Made by a program: the position numbers and the translations under genes
Shown here: positions 15,122 through 18,528 of the stretch, piece after piece
How positions within the stretch are numbered: position 1 is the stretch's first letter
How the letters are laid out: the number at the start of each line of letters is the position of its first letter
Notes under the pieces: model-generated
Databases searched by the model: none
The model's input: only the letters and a program-made list of their open reading frames with translations
Told to the model about the DNA's origin: nothing
Source: Clostridia bacterium
GTDB taxonomy: Bacteria > Bacillota_A > Clostridia > Oscillospirales > Acutalibacteraceae
DNA: 18,528 nucleotides
Direction of reading: 5' to 3'
Assembly (NCBI GenBank): GCA_017441045.1
Contig: JAFSAK010000027.1
Coordinates: forward strand, 1-18,528

Positions 15122-15165
15122 AAAAGCCCGAAAAAGTGCGAAAATCCGCGCTTTTTCGGGCTTTT
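15122..15165. terminator. Long hairpin terminator downstream of the transporter gene
   Basis: A 19-bp stem (15122-15140 with 15147-15165, one G-T pair) and a 6-nt loop. The A-rich 5' side and T-rich 3' side are part of the stem, so it could act in either direction, though only the plus-strand gene upstream needs it. It separates the transporter from nrdD. Confidence 0.8.
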
Positions 15166-15212
15166 ATGCAATTTAACTAATAAAAACGACATAATTTGGC
15201 TATAAAATAAGG

Positions 15213-15241
15213 TTGACAATAACCACAATATATGCTAAAAT
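15213..15241 (+). promoter_or_regulatory. Extended -10 promoter of nrdD
   Basis: TTGACA (15213-15218), a 17-bp spacer and TAAAAT (15236-15241) with TG at 15233-15234 forming an extended -10. Transcription should begin near 15248, giving a leader of about 80 nt before the nrdD ATG. Two NrdR-box-like sites overlap this region. Confidence 0.78.
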
Positions 15242-15270
15242 TTTTCTTGCTCGAACACATTATATTGTTG
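15223..15270 (+). promoter_or_regulatory. Tandem NrdR-box-like operators
   Basis: Box 1, CCACAATATATGCTAA (15223-15238), matches 11 of 16 positions of the NrdR consensus acaCwAtATaTwGtgt, with a near-perfect left half. Box 2, ACACATTATATTGTTG (15255-15270), matches 13 of 16. Their starts are 32 bp apart, about three helical turns, as expected for NrdR pairs. Box 1 covers the spacer and -10; box 2 lies just past the predicted start. Repression by NrdR-(d)ATP is inferred; nrdR itself is not in the window. Confidence 0.7.
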
Positions 15271-15328
15271 AAATATTGTTAATTTGAAGTGAATGATACC
15301 GCCTATAGAGGCAGAAGAGGAGAAAACT

Positions 15329-17506
15329 ATGAAGATTATTAAGCGTAGCGGCGCTGAGGTCGCTTTCGACCCTGAAAAAATAGTTATTGCCGTAACCAAA
15401 GCAAATGAAAGTGTTGTTCCCAGTGCCAGAATGTCTGAGGTGCAGATTAAGCGTATCGCCGAGGATGTTGAAAGCGCTGCGGCTAATATGAATAGATCTT
15501 TAAGCGTTGAGGAAATTCAGGATATGGTTGAGGACCAGATTATGAATCAGCGCGCCTTTGAGGTTGCCCGTCGTTACATAACCTATCGTTATAACCGCGC
15601 TCTTGTTCGTAAATCCAATACTACCGATGACCAGATTTTGAGCCTAATCGAGTGCAATAACGAAGAAGTTAAGCAGGAAAATTCCAATAAAAACCCCACC
15701 GTTAACAGCGTTCAGCGTGACTATATGGCAGGTGAGGTAAGTAAGGATATTACCAAGAGAATTCTTCTGCCCGCCGATATTGTCGAGGCCCACGAAAACG
15801 GACTTATTCACTTCCACGATGCAGATTATTTCGCTCAACATATGCATAACTGCGACCTTGTTAACCTTGAAGATATGCTTCAAAACGGCACGGTTATCAG
15901 CGGCACTTTGATTGAAAAGCCCCATAGTTTTTCTACCGCTTGTAATATTGCTACCCAAATTATTGCTCAGGTTGCATCCTGTCAGTATGGCGGTCAGAGT
16001 ATAAGTTTAACCCATTTGGCGCCCTTTGTTGATATAAGCCGCAAGAAAATCCGTGTAGAAGTAGAAAAAGAACTTAAGGAAATCAACCAAGCGGCTACCG
16101 ATGAGCAGATAGATAAAATCACCGAAAAGCGCCTTTTGGAAGAAATCAAGCGCGGCGTTCAGACCATTCAGTATCAGGTTGTTACCCTTATGACTACCAA
16201 CGGTCAAGCACCTTTTGTTACTGTATTTATGTATCTTAACGAGGCCAAAAACGAGCAGGAGAAAAAGGACCTTGCTTTAATTATTGAAGAAACCCTTAAG
16301 CAGCGTTATAAAGGTGTTAAAAACGAAAAGGGTGTTTGGATAACCCCCGCATTCCCCAAACTTATTTATGTTCTTGAAGAGGATAATATCCGCGAGGGCA
16401 CACCCTATTGGTACCTTACTCAACTTGCGGCTAAATGTACCGCTAAAAGAATGGTTCCCGATTATATTTCCGAAAAGATTATGCTTCAGAATAAAATCGA
16501 TAAAAACGGCGAGGGTCACTGCTATACTTGTATGGGTTGCCGCAGTTTCCTTACTCCTTATGTTGATGAGGAGGGCAAACCTAAGTATTACGGCCGCTTT
16601 AACCAAGGCGTTGTAACTGTAAATCTCGTTGATATCGGTCTTTCCGCCAATAAAGATATGGATAAATTCTGGAAGATATTCGATGAAAGAATGGAACTTT
16701 GCCATAGAGCGTTACAAGCAAGGCACGAGCGCCTTACCGGTACCCTTTCCGATGCCGCGCCTATTCTTTGGCAGCACGGCGCGCTTTTGCGCCTTAAGAA
16801 AGGTGAAACCATCGATAAGTATCTCCACGGCGGATATTCTACTTTATCCCTTGGCTATGCAGGTCTTTGGGAGTGCGTTTATAGTTTAATAGGCAAGAAA
16901 CTTACTGAAACCGAAGGCAAGGAACTCGGCCTTGAGATTATGAAGAAACTTAATGAATATACTGCTAAATGGAAGGCCGCAGAGTGCATCGATTATTCGC
17001 TTTACGGCACACCTCTTGAGAGTACAACATATAAGTTCTCCAAGTGTTTGCAGCAGAGATTCGGTATCATTAAGAATGTAACCGATAAAAACTATATAAC
17101 CAATAGTTATCATGTTCACGTTACCGAGCCCATCGATGCCTTTGATAAATTGGCTTTAGAGGCCGAATTCCAGGCCCTTTCACCCGGCGGCGCAATTTCC
17201 TATGTGGAAGTTCCCGATATGAAGAATAATCTTGATGCCGTGCTTTCGGTTATGCAGTTTATTTATGAGAATATTATGTATGCCGAACTCAATACCAAGA
17301 GTGATTATTGTCAGATTTGCGGATGGGATGGAGAAATAGAGGTTAAAGAGGATTCCGATGGCAAACTGGTTTGGACCTGCCCTAACTGCGGCAACACCGA
17401 TCAGGATAAAATGAATGTTGCACGTCGAACCTGCGGATATATTGGAACGCAGTATTGGAATCAGGGAAGAACTCAGGAAATTAAAGAAAGAGTTCTCCAC
17501 CTGTAA
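15329..17506 (+). CDS. nrdD: Anaerobic (class III) ribonucleoside-triphosphate reductase
   Basis: Glycyl-radical enzyme of 725 aa that makes deoxyribonucleotides without oxygen. Domain order: an N-terminal ATP-cone allosteric domain (about 1-95, starting MKIIKRSGAEVAFDPEKI), the barrel with YGGQSISL, the segment TCMGCRSFL (C404 region, probably the thiyl cysteine), a zinc site with C661/C664 (CQIC) and C684/C687 (CPNC), and the glycyl-radical motif RRTCGYIGTQYW with G703. The frame extends to an ATG at 15293, but AGGAG with a 6-nt spacer precedes the ATG at 15329, which also gives the family N terminus. It is probably NrdR-regulated and activated by the product of nrdG, 127 bp downstream. Its presence implies anaerobic growth. 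Confidence 0.97.
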   Translation: MKIIKRSGAEVAFDPEKIVIAVTKANESVVPSARMSEVQIKRIAEDVESAAANMNRSLSVEEIQDMVEDQIMNQRAFEVARRYITYRYNRALVRKSNTTDDQILSLIECNNEEVKQENSNKNPTVNSVQRDYMAGEVSKDITKRILLPADIVEAHENGLIHFHDADYFAQHMHNCDLVNLEDMLQNGTVISGTLIEKPHSFSTACNIATQIIAQVASCQYGGQSISLTHLAPFVDISRKKIRVEVEKELKEINQAATDEQIDKITEKRLLEEIKRGVQTIQYQVVTLMTTNGQAPFVTVFMYLNEAKNEQEKKDLALIIEETLKQRYKGVKNEKGVWITPAFPKLIYVLEEDNIREGTPYWYLTQLAAKCTAKRMVPDYISEKIMLQNKIDKNGEGHCYTCMGCRSFLTPYVDEEGKPKYYGRFNQGVVTVNLVDIGLSANKDMDKFWKIFDERMELCHRALQARHERLTGTLSDAAPILWQHGALLRLKKGETIDKYLHGGYSTLSLGYAGLWECVYSLIGKKLTETEGKELGLEIMKKLNEYTAKWKAAECIDYSLYGTPLESTTYKFSKCLQQRFGIIKNVTDKNYITNSYHVHVTEPIDAFDKLALEAEFQALSPGGAISYVEVPDMKNNLDAVLSVMQFIYENIMYAELNTKSDYCQICGWDGEIEVKEDSDGKLVWTCPNCGNTDQDKMNVARRTCGYIGTQYWNQGRTQEIKERVLHL

Positions 17507-17540
17507 AACCAACTAACAGGGACTATGGAGATGTGTGTAG

Positions 17541-17569
17541 GGACAGGCGTCCCCGACTGTCCGTTTTTC
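17541..17569 (+). terminator. Hairpin with T-run after nrdD, likely part of a dispersed repeat
   Basis: GGACAG (17541-17546) pairs with CTGTCC (17557-17562) and is followed by GTTTTTCT. An alternative stem GGGAC/GTCCC (17540-17553) overlaps it. It resembles short palindromic repeats common in clostridial genomes (from memory, not searched) and may attenuate transcription from nrdD into nrdG. Confidence 0.55.
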
Positions 17570-17593
17570 TATACATCTTTTGCTTTACAAAAA

Positions 17594-17622
17594 GCCTCCC
17601 TCGTCAGAGGGAGGCAATTTTT
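17594..17622 (+). terminator. Second hairpin before nrdG, sharing a repeat core with the window end
   Basis: A perfect 9-bp stem GCCTCCCTC (17594-17602) / GAGGGAGGC (17607-17615) with loop GTCA, then AATTTTT. Its 18-nt core at 17597-17614 is the exact reverse complement of 18480-18497. It ends only 11 nt before the nrdG ATG, so it may act as a partial terminator or simply be a repeat insertion. Confidence 0.6.
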
Positions 17623-17633
17623 AGGAGAAAATT

Positions 17634-18170
17634 ATGCATTACGGAGCAATAAAAAACTGTGATATAGCCAATGGACCCGGGGTGCGAGTAACGCTCTTTG
17701 TTTCGGGCTGTACCAATAAATGCAAAAACTGTTTTCAGCCGGAAACTTGGGATTTTAATTATGGAAATCCCTTTACGGAGGAAACGGAAGAAAAGATAAT
17801 AGAAATGCTTAAACCCGATTATATAACGGGTTTAACACTTTTGGGCGGCGAGCCCTTTGAACCATCTAACCAACGGGCTTTGGTGCCCTTTATAAAGCGG
17901 GTAAGAGAGGTTTATCCCCAAAAAACAGTATGGGCGTTTACGGGCTTTACTCTGGAGCGTTTAAACACTCTCGGAGACCACTGCAACTGCGAGGTAACAA
18001 AAGAGTTTTTGTCCCTTATTGATGTGCTTGTAGACGGTAGATTTGTTGAAGAACTTAAAAGTTTGGCTCTGCGTTTTCGCGGCTCATCAAATCAGCGTCT
18101 TATAGATATGAAAAAGACCTTGGAAAAGGGCGAAATTGTAATGTGGGAAGATAAGCCCATTAATTTTTAG
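17634..18170 (+). CDS. nrdG: Anaerobic ribonucleotide reductase activating protein (radical SAM)
   Basis: A 178-aa radical-SAM enzyme that installs the glycyl radical on NrdD using S-adenosylmethionine and a [4Fe-4S] cluster. The cluster motif C26-x3-C30-x2-C33 lies in FVSGCTNKCKNCFQPETW, preceded by the family segment DIANGPGVRVTLF. Further on are TLLGGEPFEPSN (the GGE SAM-binding motif), VWAFTGFTLE and the late LRFRGSSNQRLIDM, all usual for NrdG. The length is normal. The start ATG has TTAGGAG upstream. No promoter was seen in the 127-bp gap, so expression probably comes from nrdD read-through past two hairpins, which would keep the activase below the reductase in amount (inference). Confidence 0.96.
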   Translation: MHYGAIKNCDIANGPGVRVTLFVSGCTNKCKNCFQPETWDFNYGNPFTEETEEKIIEMLKPDYITGLTLLGGEPFEPSNQRALVPFIKRVREVYPQKTVWAFTGFTLERLNTLGDHCNCEVTKEFLSLIDVLVDGRFVEELKSLALRFRGSSNQRLIDMKKTLEKGEIVMWEDKPINF

Positions 18171-18181
18171 GAGGCAAATGT

Positions 18182-18400
18182 ATGAAGGGAGTAAAGTTCG
18201 CAAATGCATGCAATATAATAAGCATTGTTCTTTTGATTTGCTTTGTTGTTAATACAATTATTGACTATATGCGATATTCAAGCGCACTTAACTCTGCTCC
18301 ATTCCGCGTATGGATTTTGGTCAATGCCGTGTACTTTATCCTTCCTGCAATTATAGTTTTTATTGTTGGTGCCGTAATAAGAATCAAAAATAAAAGATAG
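18182..18400 (+). CDS. Small two-helix membrane protein, function unknown
   Basis: A 72-aa hydrophobic protein: a short basic N terminus (MKGVKF), a first helix at about residues 10-27, a loop with the segment DYMRYSSALNSAPF, a second longer helix at about residues 43-67, and a basic tail (RIKNKR). No catalytic or cofactor motif is visible, and I do not recognise a named family. AGGAGG (18169-18174) overlaps the nrdG stop codon and is 7 nt from the ATG at 18182; a closer ATG at 18178 opens only a short frame without this composition. It is therefore almost certainly translated, cotranscribed with nrdG, and followed by a strong terminator. A link to ribonucleotide reduction is not implied by position alone. 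Confidence 0.72.
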   Translation: MKGVKFANACNIISIVLLICFVVNTIIDYMRYSSALNSAPFRVWILVNAVYFILPAIIVFIVGAVIRIKNKR

Positions 18401-18430
18401 TTATCAGAAAAAGATAACCAAAATATTATA

Positions 18431-18466
18431 ATGCCACAGATTTCAAAGAAAATCTGTGGCATTTTT
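18431..18466 (+). terminator. Rho-independent terminator after the small membrane gene
   Basis: A perfect 13-bp stem, ATGCCACAGATTT (18431-18443) with its complement at 18450-18462, a 6-nt loop CAAAGA and a T-run ending at 18466. It closes the nrdG operon. Confidence 0.9.
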
Positions 18467-18477
18467 GCGTAAAAATG

Positions 18478-18528
18478 GCTCCCTCTGACGAGGGAGCTGG
18501 ATTTTGCGAAGCAAAAGACTGAGGGAGA
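18478..18528. repeat. Short palindromic repeat (REP-like), cut by the window end
   Basis: GCTCCCTC (18478-18485), loop TGAC, GAGGGAGC (18490-18497), then a second hairpin TTTTGC-GAA-GCAAAA (18502-18516), then another GAGGGAG (18521-18527) that could pair with the first arm instead. The core is the reverse complement of the hairpin at 17597-17614. This resembles palindromic repeats scattered in gut Clostridia genomes; that is from memory and was not searched. Confidence 0.65.

Noticed and set aside
15293..15328. Upstream in-frame ATG of nrdD
   Set aside because: A proper AGGAG sits before the ATG at 15329, which gives the normal ATP-cone start; the extension adds twelve non-conserved residues and covers the ribosome site.
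1..18528. CRISPR array, phage, toxin-antitoxin or restriction genes
   Set aside because: No regularly spaced direct repeats, integrase, transposase, nuclease or antitoxin motifs were seen; every long frame belongs to a housekeeping family.

Overview
The window looks like chromosomal housekeeping DNA from a strictly anaerobic, low-to-moderate GC Firmicute of class Clostridia, most likely an uncultured Oscillospirales/Ruminococcaceae-type gut bacterium. The evidence is the family resemblance of the proteins (clostridial-type HisS, MinD, MgsA and PolA), strong Gram-positive Shine-Dalgarno sequences, the mreBCD-PBP2-minD-mgsA gene order, and an oxygen-sensitive class III ribonucleotide reductase (nrdD/nrdG). 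The taxonomic placement is inference. No prophage, CRISPR array, transposase, tRNA or rRNA was found.

Left two thirds (about 1-12000, minus strand): eleven tightly packed genes all read right to left: polA, a phosphatase-RimI acetyltransferase fusion, tsaD, a diacylglycerol-kinase-family lipid kinase, mreB, mreC, mreD, PBP2 (mrdA), minD, mgsA and hisS (its 3' end lies off the window). Gaps are 0-58 bp, so this may be one roughly 12-kb transcription unit driven by a promoter in front of polA. A second good promoter sits in the 57-bp gap before minD. The core is a cell-elongation module: MreB filaments, the MreC/MreD membrane partners and the PBP2 transpeptidase. The minC, minE and rodA genes that usually accompany minD in such clostridial clusters are absent here. 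The MinD also lacks the C-terminal amphipathic membrane helix, and the neighbouring MgsA has lost catalytic residues.

Middle (about 12000-15100): polA and dusB diverge from back-to-back promoters. The dusB promoter is a perfect consensus placed so close to the ATG that the mRNA should be leaderless. Between dusB and yebC lies a 273-bp non-coding element built of nested inverted repeats, whose left end overlaps the dusB stop codon. yebC is followed by a strong terminator and a DMT-family membrane transporter.

Right (about 15100-18528): the anaerobic ribonucleotide reductase nrdD sits behind an extended -10 promoter carrying two NrdR-box-like palindromes spaced 32 bp apart. nrdG (radical-SAM activase) and a small two-helix membrane protein follow. 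Short palindromic repeats lie between nrdD and nrdG and at the window end. The two copies share an identical 18-nt core and bracket nrdG plus the small gene.

I did not find a clear new multi-gene system. The best leads are the MgsA homologue with a degenerate active site, the orphan MinD without a membrane anchor, the phosphatase-RimI fusion beside tsaD, the leaderless dusB, and the nested inverted-repeat element at 13074-13346.
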